A DNA stretch of 64,000 nt from Streptomyces bauhiniae (GCF_004784475.1 NZ_SRRT01000007.1:434001-498000), one strand, 5' to 3'; counted from the first letter of the stretch, positions 16,396-24,327 are shown. A program made the numbers and translations. The notes: a model not told the origin generated them from the sequence alone.

Positions 16396-16767
16396 CACCC
16401 AGGCGTACGCCCCGAGCCCCAGCGCGGTGCGGGCCAGGGCGTCGAGCCACATGCCGGTGTCGCCCCGGAACAGCAGCAGGGTGAGGGTGGCGGCCACGGC
16501 GACGGACACCCCGTAGCGCCCCCACGTCCCGCGCCCGAGCCACGCGCTGAGCAGCCCGGCGGGGATCTGGACGGCGACGTGCAGGCCGAGTACGAGCAGC
16601 GGCACGACGAGCAGCACCATGAACGGGGCGTCCGCCGTCGGATCGCCGGGCGGTGTCGCGTAGGCCGCCTCGGCCAGCCAGAAGGGCGGGACCACGAACG
16701 AGCACAGCAGCACCAAGCCGCTCAGATGCATCGCCCCGACGTGCCGCAGCACAGGTCTGCCGCTCAC
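16357..16767 (-). CDS. small integral membrane protein, unknown function
   Basis: 136 residues with four hydrophobic segments (about 14-36, 48-72, 84-100 and 108-130). GTG 16767 directly abuts the ygfZ stop at 16768-16770, so it is translated as the second gene of a ygfZ operon. No family is recognised. The last 39 bases are antisense to the end of the rhodanese gene, so the two transcripts converge. Confidence 0.75.
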   Translation of the reverse strand: MSGRPVLRHVGAMHLSGLVLLCSFVVPPFWLAEAAYATPPGDPTADAPFMVLLVVPLLVLGLHVAVQIPAGLLSAWLGRGTWGRYGVSVAVAATLTLLLFRGDTGMWLDALARTALGLGAYAWVLTGAVGRLWRGY

Positions 16768-17733
16768 CTACGGCTCGACCACCGTCTCCTGCGCAGCCGC
16801 CGTGTCTCCGGCCAGGAGGCGCGCGTCGGTGGGGACGTTTCGCTTGATGACCGCGAGGGCGACCGGGCCGAGTTCGTGGTGGCGGACGGAGGTGGTGACC
16901 TGGCCGATCTTGCGGCCGTCGGGGCCGTCGTCGGCGAGGCGGATCTCGGTGCCGGGCGGGGGGAGGTGGACGTCGCTGCCGTCGAGGTGGAGGAAGACCA
17001 GGCGGCGCGGGGGCTTGCCGAGGTTCTGGACGCGGGCGACCGTCTCCTGGCCCCGGTAGCAGCCCTTCTGCAAGTGCACGGCGGTGCCGATCCAGCCCAG
17101 CTCGTGCGGGATCGTACGGTGGTCCGTCTCGAAGCCGAGGCGGGGCCGGTGCTGCTCGACCCGGAGCGCCTCGTGGGCGAGGAGACCGGCGGCCGGGCCG
17201 GAGCGGGCGGCGAACTCCTCCAACTGCTCGCGCGGGAGGAAGAGATCACGCCCGTACGGCGTCTCGCGGACCACCGCGCCCTCGGGCACCTCGGTGATGG
17301 ACCCGGCGGGCAGGTGGACCACCGCGGTGTCGGCGGTGCGGTCGGCGACCTCGACGCGGTAGAAGAACTTCATCGACTCCAGGTAGGCGATCAGCGCCTC
17401 CTGGGTGCCGGGCTCGACGTGCGCCCACACGGTCGTACCGTCGTCCACCAGGTACAGGGCGTGCTCGATGTGCCCGTTGGCGGAGAGGACCAGCGCCTCG
17501 GTGGCCTCACCGGCCGGCAGATCGCTGACGTGCTGGGTCAGCAGCAGATGCAGCCAGCTCAGCCGGTCCGCGCCGGTCACGGCGACGACGCCCCGGTGGG
17601 ACAGGTCGACGAAACCGGTGCCGTCGGCGAGGGCACGCTGCTCGCGGAACAGGTCGCCGTAGTGGGCGGCGACGCCTTCGTCCACGCCCTCGGCGGGAAC
17701 GGCGCCGGGCAGGGACAGCAGGGGGCTCTTCAT
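16768..17733 (-). CDS. ygfZ: folate-binding protein YgfZ
   Basis: 321 residues, related to the GcvT T-protein. The YgfZ signature K-G-C-Y-x-G-Q-E is intact at residues 223-230 (QKGCYRGQETVAR). YgfZ uses tetrahydrofolate and the signature cysteine to help maturation or repair of certain Fe-S enzymes in the cytosol. The N-terminal half has DLSHRGVVAVTGADR, as in folate-binding T-protein relatives. It lies 10 bases after nur on the same strand and is followed without a gap by a membrane-protein gene. Confidence 0.93.
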   Translation of the reverse strand: MKSPLLSLPGAVPAEGVDEGVAAHYGDLFREQRALADGTGFVDLSHRGVVAVTGADRLSWLHLLLTQHVSDLPAGEATEALVLSANGHIEHALYLVDDGTTVWAHVEPGTQEALIAYLESMKFFYRVEVADRTADTAVVHLPAGSITEVPEGAVVRETPYGRDLFLPREQLEEFAARSGPAAGLLAHEALRVEQHRPRLGFETDHRTIPHELGWIGTAVHLQKGCYRGQETVARVQNLGKPPRRLVFLHLDGSDVHLPPPGTEIRLADDGPDGRKIGQVTTSVRHHELGPVALAVIKRNVPTDARLLAGDTAAAQETVVEP

Positions 17734-17743
17734 ACGGGCCAGC

Positions 17744-18181
17744 CTACGACGGGGTGGTTGAACTCTTCAGCGTGCAGTCCGCGCACCGGCCGAAGATCGC
17801 GAAGTGCTTCATGTCGGTGTCGAACCCGAACTGCTCGCGCAGCCGCGCGGTGAAGTCCGCGGCGACCTCCACGTCCGCCTCGATCACGTTCTCGCAGTCC
17901 CGGCAGACCAGGTGGAGATGGTGGTGGCGGTCGGCGAGGTGATAGGTGGGCGCGCCATGGCCGAGGTGGGCGTGGCTGACCAGACCCAGCTCCTCCAGCA
18001 GCTCCAGCGTGCGGTACACGGTGGAGATGTTGACCCCGGAGGCGGTCTTGCGGACCTCGACGAGGATGTCGTCCGGCGTCGCGTGCTCCAGCGCGTCCAC
18101 GGCTTCGAGCACGAGCTGCCGCTGCGGCGTCAGCCGGTAACCGCGCTGCCTGAGATCACTCTTCCAGTCGGTGCTCACCAC
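17744..18181 (-). CDS. nur: nickel-responsive Fur-family regulator Nur
   Basis: 145 residues, very close over its length to S. coelicolor Nur as I recall it (start MVSTDWKSDLRQRGYRLTPQRQLVLEA). The winged helix covers residues ~1-80, and the dimerisation domain carries two CxxC pairs, C93-C96 (CRDC) and C133-C136 (CADC), and a His cluster (HHHLH 86-90; H70, H72, H75). Nur with Ni bound represses nickel uptake and the iron superoxide dismutase gene, and so favours the nickel enzyme. The start is GTG 18181. It probably leads an operon with ygfZ. Confidence 0.93.
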   Translation of the reverse strand: MVSTDWKSDLRQRGYRLTPQRQLVLEAVDALEHATPDDILVEVRKTASGVNISTVYRTLELLEELGLVSHAHLGHGAPTYHLADRHHHLHLVCRDCENVIEADVEVAADFTARLREQFGFDTDMKHFAIFGRCADCTLKSSTTPS

Positions 18182-18199
18182 ACTGGAAGTGTAGGGCCG

Positions 18200-18248
18200 C
18201 CGGGCCGGACACCCCGCTTGGACGGGACGCCGGCCCGGTTCTCTGCGG
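18200..18248 (-). terminator. putative terminator after the nitrobindin-like gene
   Basis: CCGGGCCGG (18200-18208) pairs perfectly with CCGGCCCGG (18240-18248) around a 31-base loop, just downstream of the minus-strand gene ending at 18264. There is no U tract, as is usual in Streptomyces. The long loop keeps confidence modest. Confidence 0.4.
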
Positions 18249-18263
18249 GCCTACGTGCCGGGC

Positions 18264-18839
18264 CTACTTGAAGAACGCGATGCCGTCGTCCGGCATGTCC
18301 TCGGGGAGGTCCTTCGCCCAGCGCTCGACGTCCTCGGGGGTGACGGCCTTCTTGAGCTGGGCCGACATGTACGGGCGCAGCTCGACCTCGGGGGTCTGCT
18401 TCTCGCCGACCCACATGAGGTCGCCCTTGACGTAGCCGTACAGCCGCTTGCCGCCGGTGTACGCCGGGGACTCGGGGGTGCGGGCGACCGCGTCGGTGAC
18501 CAGGTCGATCTGGGGCTTCTTGTCCGCCAGCTCGCCGTACCAGATCTCCACCACGCCGTCGTCGCGGGTCATCGTGACCGTGATCTTGCGCTCGGCGTCG
18601 ATCCGCCAGAAGCCGGCCTCGGACTCCAGCGGGCGGACCTTGTTGCCCTCGTTGTCGAGGACCCAGGTACGGGACCGGTACTCCAGGAAGTCCCGGCCGT
18701 CGTGGGTGAAGCTCACCTCCTGGCCGAAGTTGCACTTCTCGGAGCCGGGGAAGTCATGGACACCCGCGCCCGCCCAGTTGCCCAGCAGAAAGGCGAGGGG
18801 GACGAGGTCCTTGTGCAGGTCAGACGGGATCTCGATCAT
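18264..18839 (-). CDS. FABP-like / nitrobindin family protein
   Basis: A 191-residue beta-barrel protein. The family motif G-x-W-x-G-x-G is present as LLGNWAGAGV (residues ~18-27), followed by alternating hydrophobic strands (FLEYRSRTWVLDNEG, KITVTMTRDDGVVEIWYGEL). Nitrobindins bind ferric heme and can isomerise peroxynitrite. The proximal His is not obvious in the C-terminal half, so heme binding should not be assumed. It was long annotated as fatty-acid-binding-like. The ATG 18839 start fits family length. It lies upstream of nur on the same strand with a hairpin between them. Confidence 0.88.
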   Translation of the reverse strand: MIEIPSDLHKDLVPLAFLLGNWAGAGVHDFPGSEKCNFGQEVSFTHDGRDFLEYRSRTWVLDNEGNKVRPLESEAGFWRIDAERKITVTMTRDDGVVEIWYGELADKKPQIDLVTDAVARTPESPAYTGGKRLYGYVKGDLMWVGEKQTPEVELRPYMSAQLKKAVTPEDVERWAKDLPEDMPDDGIAFFK

Positions 18840-18874
18840 GAGCGGCCGTTCCTGTCGGTTCTGGGGCGGTGCTT

Positions 18875-18973
18875 TCAGCGCTGGCCCTGGTACAGCTTCT
18901 TCACGGTCAGCCCGGCGAAGGCGAGCACGCCGACGCAGACCAGGACCAGCAGCAGTTCGAAGAAGATCTCCAC
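18875..18973 (-). CDS. 32-residue single-pass membrane peptide
   Basis: GTG 18973 opens VEIFFELLLVLVCVGVLAF and ends KKLYQGQR before TGA at 18875-18877. AAGGAG lies 7 bases upstream, a near-ideal ribosome site. Residues ~3-22 form one hydrophobic helix with an acidic outside end and a basic inside end, so a small inner-membrane protein is expected. I recall similar very short proteins at this place in Streptomyces, but the function is unknown. It lies 35 bases upstream of the nitrobindin-like gene and may be co-transcribed with it. Confidence 0.7.
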   Translation of the reverse strand: MEIFFELLLVLVCVGVLAFAGLTVKKLYQGQR

Positions 18974-19061
18974 GGGTGTGCTCCTTGAGCGGAAGTGGAC
19001 GTACGACAGAGCCGCGCCCAGCTTACGCGGCCGGGGTCGGAGTCTCCTGGCGAGGTGTCCC

Positions 19062-19871
19062 TCAGGCGAGCAGCTCGCTCTGCAAGGTCACCGTCTGCCA
19101 GAACGGCACGGCCGCCGCACCCCCCGGACGGGACTGCGTGACCATGGCGACGGTGTCCCCGGCGGCCGCGTACGCCAGCCGCGTCCGCTCTGCGCCGTAC
19201 GGCTTGGCCTCGGCGTACGCGGCGAGCCAGACCTTGTCCAGCCGGGCGGCCTCCGGGAAGCCCTCGGCCTCGAAGACGGGGGCGCCGCGCAGCGGATGCA
19301 GGGGCCCGTTGTAGCTCACGAACTCGCTCTCCGACCCCTCGGCGACCTCGGCCGTGGCGAACTGGAGCAGATCGATCCGGGTACGCGTGCCGTCCGGGGT
19401 GGTCCAGCCACGGCTCGCCACATGCCGCAGCCCACGGTCGGTCAGCGCCTGCCCCAGTTCCCCGCGCCCCGACGCGTCGTACTGCGCGAGGAAGTCCTTC
19501 ACCGGCAGCCAGCCGTCCGTGCCGGACAGGGTCTTGTCCACCGTGGCGTTCCTCGGCGCGGGCAGCAGCAGGGCGCGCAGGTCGGCGTAGTGCGTGCCCG
19601 CCTTGTTCCCGGCGGCCAGCGGGCCGGGGCTGCCGGACGGCAGCGGGGGCCTGACCAGCGCCGGGTACTCCCAGCGCCCGTCGGAGTGGGTGGCGAGACC
19701 GGGCAGGTCCGCGCGGTCCGCCCGGCTGATCCCGTACGCCGTCCCGGTCCCGGTGAGGGCGAACACGGCGACGACGGCGGCCCAGCGCAGGACCGCGCGC
19801 GTACGGCGGCGGTCCTTCCCGGCCTGCGCGGGCGGCAGCTCGGGCATCGATGGAGTCTGCGACTCGGTCAT
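19062..19871 (-). CDS. anchored exported protein, third copy of a tandem family
   Basis: 269 residues: a short basic cytoplasmic N-terminus, one membrane helix (about residues 29-50, VLRWAAVVAVFALTGTGTAYG) and a ~215-residue exported domain. Conserved with its two upstream neighbours are the segment LRALLLPAPRNA after the helix, a DGW-L segment, and a late region on VWLAAYAEAKPYG..MVTQSR. No catalytic motif or known domain is recognised. It starts at ATG 19871, overlapping the preceding gene's stop (ATGA), so the three genes are translationally coupled. Confidence 0.75.
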   Translation of the reverse strand: MTESQTPSMPELPPAQAGKDRRRTRAVLRWAAVVAVFALTGTGTAYGISRADRADLPGLATHSDGRWEYPALVRPPLPSGSPGPLAAGNKAGTHYADLRALLLPAPRNATVDKTLSGTDGWLPVKDFLAQYDASGRGELGQALTDRGLRHVASRGWTTPDGTRTRIDLLQFATAEVAEGSESEFVSYNGPLHPLRGAPVFEAEGFPEAARLDKVWLAAYAEAKPYGAERTRLAYAAAGDTVAMVTQSRPGGAAAVPFWQTVTLQSELLA

Positions 19872-20674
19872 ACGGCCTCACCCGGTTCCTTGATGCGGTC
19901 GAACTGGGCGCGCATCATGTCGGCGGCCCCCTTCAGGTCGAGCGGCGCGGTGCCCTCGATCCAGGCGGTGACGCCGATGTCTCCGACATAGCCGGAGCAC
20001 GACATCGAGTCGAGCTTGTCCCCGTCGACGGCCGGCGGCAGGAAGCACGCGGCGTGATCCTCGTGGCCCTTGATCGCGGGCCCCTTGCGGAAGACCTTCA
20101 TGGTGTCGATGAACTGCTGCTGGGAACGGTTGCGCGCGCGCAGGGTGCTCCGGTCCGACCGGCTCAGCACCATCTCCACGGTGAAGACGCGGGAGCCCTC
20201 GCCGGCCCAGACCGTGCTGGCGTAACTGCGCACCGCCATGCCCTTGACCGGGTTCTTCTCGAACCGCCGCTCCAGTTGGAGCCGTTGGGACCGGGGCAGG
20301 CTCCGGAGGGACTGCCGCAGGAGGTCGGACGTCTGCCGTCCGGTCAGCTCGGTGTCCGAGCCGAACTTCGCCACGTCCGGCCCCCGGACGTACCGCTCCT
20401 CGCCGAAGGGCAGGAGCAGGGCGCGCAGCCCGGACTGCTTGTCCGTGGCCTTCTTCTCCTTCACGGCCTGCGGCAGCCGCCAGGTGGGCGCGCCCGGCGA
20501 GCGGTCGGCCCCGCGCACCACGACGGCGGTGCAGCCGATCCCGGCAACGGTGGCCAGGGCGACGGCGGCGCCCACGATCCGCCCGGTTCGGCGGGGGCGG
20601 GCGGGCTTGCTCGCAGCGTCGGTGCCGGCGACGTCGGTACCAGTCACGTCGGTGTTCACAGCGTCAGTGCTCAC
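19868..20674 (-). CDS. anchored exported protein, second copy of a tandem family
   Basis: 268 residues with the same plan as its neighbours: a Thr/Asp-rich cytoplasmic N-terminus, one membrane helix (about residues 34-55, IVGAAVALATVAGIGCTAVVV) and an exported domain containing LRALLLPFGEERY, and near the end ACFLPPAVDGDKLDSMSCSG with two Cys that could form a disulfide. GTG 20674 overlaps the stop of the first gene by 4 bp (GTGA). Frames further upstream exist but lie wholly inside the first gene. The function is unknown. Confidence 0.75.
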   Translation of the reverse strand: MSTDAVNTDVTGTDVAGTDAASKPARPRRTGRIVGAAVALATVAGIGCTAVVVRGADRSPGAPTWRLPQAVKEKKATDKQSGLRALLLPFGEERYVRGPDVAKFGSDTELTGRQTSDLLRQSLRSLPRSQRLQLERRFEKNPVKGMAVRSYASTVWAGEGSRVFTVEMVLSRSDRSTLRARNRSQQQFIDTMKVFRKGPAIKGHEDHAACFLPPAVDGDKLDSMSCSGYVGDIGVTAWIEGTAPLDLKGAADMMRAQFDRIKEPGEAV

Positions 20675-21456
20675 AGCCGCTCCATCTGCGCTCGTGCCAG
20701 CTCCCGGACCCGGGCGGGCGAGACCGGCTTGGTGTCCCCCACCCACATCTCCATGGCGATGTCCCCGCGATAGGCATGCGCCTCGGCCACGTAACCGGAG
20801 CCGAAGCGGCTCTCGGGCCGGTCGTGGACGAAGAACTCGCCGTCGCCCGTGCCCGGAACAGGCCAGCTCCGGGTGTGGGCGTCGTCGGCGGCCCAGCCGC
20901 GCCCGCCGAAAGCCTCCTCCTCGGCGGCTTGCGACTCCACCTGCCGGAACTGGATCAGGCGGATCTCCACCGTGCGGTCCCCGGACTCGATCCAGCCCGT
21001 GACGGCGGCGCGGCGGAACTCGTCACCGACGAGATCGCGGAAGGCCCCGTCCGGCTTGGTGTACAGCTCCGCGTAGGCGCTGAGGTCCAGCCAGCCGTCG
21101 TCGCTCTCGATGGCCGGGTTCGCACGGGTGCCGCCCGGCCTCTTCAGCAGCAGCTTGCGCAGATCGCCGTCCACCTTGACCTGGTGGTCCTGGGCGGCGG
21201 ACAGCGGCGCGGGGCCGTGGCCCTGGGCCTGCGCGAGGCTCGGCTGGGAGAGCGGGGGCAGCTTGTCCGGCGTGCGGCCGGCCTGGACGAGGTAACCGGC
21301 GCAGCTCCCGGCGACCAGCCCGAGCGCAACGGCGAGGGTCAGCCGGCGCACGGTACGACGGCTCCGGCGCCGCGCCGGAACGGGCGCGGCCTCGGCCGGC
21401 TCGGGGCTCTCAGCGTGCTTGGGTACGGGTCTTTCCGGACTTTCCGTGGTGCTCAA
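20671..21456 (-). CDS. anchored exported protein, first copy of a tandem family
   Basis: About 261 residues from TTG 21456, which has a GGGGGAC-type ribosome site upstream; an in-frame ATG at 21531 would add 25 implausible residues, so the start is uncertain. After a basic region (PARRRSRRTVRR), one membrane helix follows (TLAVALGLVAGSCAGYLV), then the exported domain with LRKLLLKRPGG, DGWLDLSAYAELY and FRDLVGDEFRRAAVTGW. It leads a three-gene operon of diverged paralogues. No enzymatic motif is seen. Confidence 0.72.
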   Translation of the reverse strand: MSTTESPERPVPKHAESPEPAEAAPVPARRRSRRTVRRLTLAVALGLVAGSCAGYLVQAGRTPDKLPPLSQPSLAQAQGHGPAPLSAAQDHQVKVDGDLRKLLLKRPGGTRANPAIESDDGWLDLSAYAELYTKPDGAFRDLVGDEFRRAAVTGWIESGDRTVEIRLIQFRQVESQAAEEEAFGGRGWAADDAHTRSWPVPGTGDGEFFVHDRPESRFGSGYVAEAHAYRGDIAMEMWVGDTKPVSPARVRELARAQMERL

Positions 21457-21563
21457 CGTGTCGTCCCCCCACAGGACAGGAAGCACGGACCCGGTGGTCC
21501 GCGCTCCACAGCAGACCCATGGCATGTCCATGTAGTTGCAGGGCGCCGGATTACGATTCGGTC

Positions 21564-21926
21564 ATGGCGAACAAGCTCGTGATCAAGGTGACCTCCGGGG
21601 CCGATGCTCCGGAGCGGTGTTCTCAGGCGTTCACCGTGGCGGCGGTGGCCGTGGCGAGTGGGGTGGACGTGTCGGTGTGGCTGACCGGGGAGTCGGCGTG
21701 GTTCGCGCTGCCGGGGCGGGCGGCGGAGTTCGAGCTGCCGCATGCGGCGCCGTTGGAGGACCTGCTGGAGTCGGTGCTGTCGGCGGGGCGGGTCACGTTG
21801 TGCACGCAGTGCGCGGTGCGGCGGGACATCGGGGAGGGGGACGTCCTCGAAGGCGTACGGATCGCCGGGGCGCAGGTCTTCGTGCAGGAGGTCATGGCGG
21901 ACGGCACGCAGGCCCTCGTCTACTGA
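21564..21926 (+). CDS. DsrE-like small protein
   Basis: 120 residues starting MANKLVIKVTSGADAPERCSQAF. The pattern of an early strand, then VAAVAVASGVDVSVWLTGESAW, and a central Cys region (VTLCTQCAVRRD) matches the DsrE/DsrF fold, whose members move sulfur. The CTQC pair here could be the reactive site, although many actinobacterial copies are uncharacterised. ATG 21564 is preferred to an upstream in-frame codon in non-conserved sequence. It is divergent from the tandem family and followed closely by the VOC gene, so a two-gene unit is likely. Confidence 0.78.
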   Translation: MANKLVIKVTSGADAPERCSQAFTVAAVAVASGVDVSVWLTGESAWFALPGRAAEFELPHAAPLEDLLESVLSAGRVTLCTQCAVRRDIGEGDVLEGVRIAGAQVFVQEVMADGTQALVY

Positions 21927-21950
21927 TCGTCCGCCTGCCAGAATCGGCCC

Positions 21951-22331
21951 ATGCTGAGGCTCGGGACGATCGTCATGGGGGCCGCCGACGTGCGGCGGGC
22001 CGCGGAGTTCTGGGGGCGCGCCCTCGGGTACGTCCCGCGTGACGGCGCGGTGGACGAGGGCTGGACCGTGCTGGTCCCGGCGGACGGGCAGGGTCCCGCG
22101 ATCGCGCTCGGGCTGAGTACCTCGCCGGTGCAGGAGAAGCCCCGCGTGCACCTGGACCTGTACGTGGACGACCGGGCGGAGCAGGAGGCCGAGGTGGCCC
22201 GGCTGACCGGTCTCGGCGCCGAGCGGGTCGAGTGGGAGCTGTACCCCGAGAACCCCGACTTCGTGGTGCTCGCCGACCCCGAGGGCAACCGCTTCTGCGT
22301 CATCGACGCGAGCCACACCCCGGCTGACTAA
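21951..22331 (+). CDS. VOC (glyoxalase/bleomycin-resistance fold) protein
   Basis: 126 residues: MLRLGTIVMGAADVRRAAEFWGRALGY is the first beta-alpha-beta module, and VHLDLYVDDRAEQEAEVARL with FVVLADPEGNRFCVID is the second. The His and Glu usually serving as metal ligands are partly visible (H in VHLDL, the DPEGN segment), but the substrate is not predictable. It starts 24 bases after the DsrE-like gene and overlaps the convergent DUF3099 gene by 4 bp. Confidence 0.85.
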   Translation: MLRLGTIVMGAADVRRAAEFWGRALGYVPRDGAVDEGWTVLVPADGQGPAIALGLSTSPVQEKPRVHLDLYVDDRAEQEAEVARLTGLGAERVEWELYPENPDFVVLADPEGNRFCVIDASHTPAD

Positions 22332-22591
22332 GACCGCGGGCGTTTCTTGCCGTCCAGCTCGTCCCACCAGTCGTCGGACTCGGGGTCCCCGGAGGGGGCG
22401 TCCCACCACCGGTCCTCGGGCCCGCGCCGGTTCGCGACCATCGCGGCCACCGGCGGGATCACCATGGCGAACAGGCACATCCCGACCGCCGCCGGGACGG
22501 ACCAGATCCGGACCACCGCCCAGGCGAGGACGAAGAGGACGACGCAGACCCCCATCATCACGAAGTACCAGCGACGCCGCCGTGCGTACAT
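22328..22591 (-). CDS. DUF3099 membrane protein
   Basis: 87 residues with two membrane helices (about 8-30 and 34-54) after a basic MYARRRRWYF start, then a hydrophilic tail with repeated Trp-Trp pairs (RWWDAPSGDPESDDWWDELDG). The layout fits DUF3099, a small actinobacterial membrane family of unknown function. It overlaps the end of the VOC gene tail to tail. A strong hairpin 30-68 bases upstream of its start separates it from the sulfur genes. Confidence 0.8.
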   Translation of the reverse strand: MYARRRRWYFVMMGVCVVLFVLAWAVVRIWSVPAAVGMCLFAMVIPPVAAMVANRRGPEDRWWDAPSGDPESDDWWDELDGKKRPRS

Positions 22592-22620
22592 GAGTCCAGA
22601 GTAGGGCCGGACAGCCGGAA

Positions 22621-22659
22621 GGGCCGCGCCCCAGGTGTCCAACCCGGTGGGCGCGGCCC
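22621..22659 (-). terminator. terminator of the cysA-DUF1416 unit
   Basis: GGGCCGCGCCC (22621-22631) and GGGCGCGGCCC (22649-22659) form a perfect 11-bp stem with a 17-base loop, 31 bases beyond the DUF1416 stop on the minus strand. Confidence 0.65.
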
Positions 22660-22689
22660 CTGCCCCGGCCGCGAGCGTCCGCGTACGTC

Positions 22690-22977
22690 TCAGACGGCGA
22701 TGGCGACCTCGGCCAGACCGCCCGGCTGGGCGACGACCGTGCGGTCGGCGGTGCCGCCGGGCACCAGGGCGCGTACGGTCCACGTGCCCTCGGCCGCGTA
22801 GAAGCGGAACTGCCCCGTGGCGGAGGTGGGGACCTCCGCGGTGAACTCGCCCGTCGAGTCCAGCAGGCGGACGTAGCCCGTCACCGGCTCGCCGTCCCGC
22901 GTCACCTGCCCCTGGATGGTGGTCTCACCGGGCTTGATCGTTGAGGCGTCCGGGCCGCCGGCCTTCGCTCCACACAT
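22690..22977 (-). CDS. DUF1416 protein (sulfur-operon partner)
   Basis: 95 residues, MCGAKAGGPDASTIKPGETTIQGQV onward, with a transthyretin-like beta-sandwich pattern (VTGYVRLLDSTGEFTAEVPTSATGQFRFYAAEGTWTVRALV). This family is nearly always encoded directly after the cysA-type sulfurtransferase in actinobacteria. The N-terminal MCG Cys is conserved in my recollection and could accept sulfur, but that is inference. It lies 66 bases after cysA on the same strand, followed by a strong hairpin. Confidence 0.88.
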   Translation of the reverse strand: MCGAKAGGPDASTIKPGETTIQGQVTRDGEPVTGYVRLLDSTGEFTAEVPTSATGQFRFYAAEGTWTVRALVPGGTADRTVVAQPGGLAEVAIAV

Positions 22978-23043
22978 GTCTTTCTCCGTAAGGGGTCTGA
23001 CCGGAAGGCCGGTCGGGATGAACTCTGGCTGCCCAGAAGGGAC

Positions 23044-23889
23044 TTACTTGGCTGCGCCCAACTCGATCGGCACGCCGACCAGCGAGCCGTACTCGGTCCA
23101 GGAACCGTCGTAGTTCTTGACGTTCTCCACGCCCAGCAGCTCGTGCAGCACGAACCAGGTGAGCGCCGAGCGCTCGCCGATGCGGCAGTAGGCGATGGTG
23201 TCCTTGGCGAGGTCGACGTCCTCCGCCGCGTACAGCTCCTTCAGCTCCTCGTCGGACTTGAAGGTGCCGTCGTCGTTGGCGTTCTTCGACCACGGGATGT
23301 TGCGGGCGCTGGGCACGTGGCCGGGGCGCTGCGACTGCTCCTGCGGGAGGTGGGCCGGGGCGAGCAGCTTGCCGGAGAACTCGTCGGGCGAACGCACGTC
23401 GACCAGGTTCTGGCTGCCGATCGCGGCCACCACGTCGTCGCGGAAGGCGCGGATCGCGGTGTTCTGCGGCTTGGCCTTGTACTCGGTCTTCGGCCGCTCG
23501 GGCACCTCGTCGCCGGGGACCAGCTCGCGGGCGTCCAGCTCCCACTTCTTGCGGCCGCCGTCGAGGAGCTTGACGTTGTCGTGGCCGTAGAGCTTGAAGT
23601 ACCAGTACGCGTAGGACGCGAACCAGTTGTTGTTGCCGCCGTAGAGGACGACCAGGGTGTCGTTGCCGATGCCCTTCTCCGACAGGAGCTTCTCGAAGCC
23701 CTCCTGGTCGATGAAGTCGCGGCGGACCGGGTCCTGGAGGTCCTTGGTCCAGTCGACGCGGATCGCGTTGCGGATGTGGTTCTTCTCGTAGGCGGACGTG
23801 TCCTCGTCCACCTCCACGAGGGCGATGGTCGGGTCGTCGAGGTGCTCCTGCACCCAGTCGGCGTCGACCAGGACGTCGCTGCGGCTCAT
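23044..23889 (-). CDS. cysA: thiosulfate sulfurtransferase (two-domain rhodanese)
   Basis: 281 residues. The N-terminal inactive rhodanese domain (to ~150) has LYGGNNNWFASYAYW where the active loop would be. The catalytic C-terminal domain has LVDVRSPDEFSGK and the active loop YCRIGERSA with Cys235. It moves sulfur from thiosulfate to an acceptor. It is the CysA/SseA-type enzyme of actinobacteria, not the sulfate ABC ATPase of the same name. A short leader-peptide ORF lies 128 bases upstream and probably links expression to cysteine or sulfur status. Confidence 0.92.
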   Translation of the reverse strand: MSRSDVLVDADWVQEHLDDPTIALVEVDEDTSAYEKNHIRNAIRVDWTKDLQDPVRRDFIDQEGFEKLLSEKGIGNDTLVVLYGGNNNWFASYAYWYFKLYGHDNVKLLDGGRKKWELDARELVPGDEVPERPKTEYKAKPQNTAIRAFRDDVVAAIGSQNLVDVRSPDEFSGKLLAPAHLPQEQSQRPGHVPSARNIPWSKNANDDGTFKSDEELKELYAAEDVDLAKDTIAYCRIGERSALTWFVLHELLGVENVKNYDGSWTEYGSLVGVPIELGAAK

Positions 23890-24017
23890 GCTTTTTCTCC
23901 TCCGGGGCAGTCACGGTGGCGTGCGGTGAGAGGGGTGCGCGCGCATACGGGTGCGGCGGCGCACGAATGCCCTTCCAGCAGGGCGGCATGGAGATGCGGG
24001 AGTGCGGTGACTTCCGC

Positions 24018-24098
24018 TCAGAAGGGGCGACAGAGCATGGCGGCAACGCGGCACAGGTCCACTGCCCGCCGCTTCGTGAGATCCGCCTGTCGCTTCAT
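24018..24098 (-). CDS. putative leader peptide upstream of cysA
   Basis: A 26-codon ORF beginning MKRQADLTKRRAVDLCRVAA and ending MLCRPF, with TGA at 24018. It has the basic, Arg/Lys-rich body and late Cys codons (residues 16 and 23) typical of the short leader peptides found before sulfur-metabolism genes in actinobacteria. Such leaders are thought to act in cis by ribosome stalling on cysteine codons. The same strand and the 128-base distance to cysA fit this. The ribosome site before it is weak. No protein function is expected in trans. Confidence 0.75.
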   Translation of the reverse strand: MKRQADLTKRRAVDLCRVAAMLCRPF

Positions 24099-24199
24099 GT
24101 CGTCGATCGTAAGGAGATCCGGGCGCACGTGTCACCGGCGTGTCGGATGATGAGACACGATCGTCCGGATACTGGTCACTCTGCGAGCAGGCGATCGTA

Positions 24200-24243
24200 C
24201 GGAAAGCGCCCCGGCGCCCGGATTCCGGGCCCCAGGGCGCTTC
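24200..24243. terminator. long hairpin between the DUF2993 gene and the cysA leader
   Basis: GGAAAGCGCCC (24200-24210) pairs with GGGCGCTTCC (24234-24243) with one bulged A. Inside, GCCCGG and CCGGGC extend the stem around ATT. It lies 85 bases beyond the DUF2993 stop on the minus strand, which suits termination of that transcript before the cysA promoter. Confidence 0.6.
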
Positions 24244-24327
24244 CCCAGGTCTTCACGCCCACCGCACATCTGCTTGACGGACAACGCGTCTCGCCAGTCG
24301 GACAGGTGTACGAGGCTCTCGCCGGTC

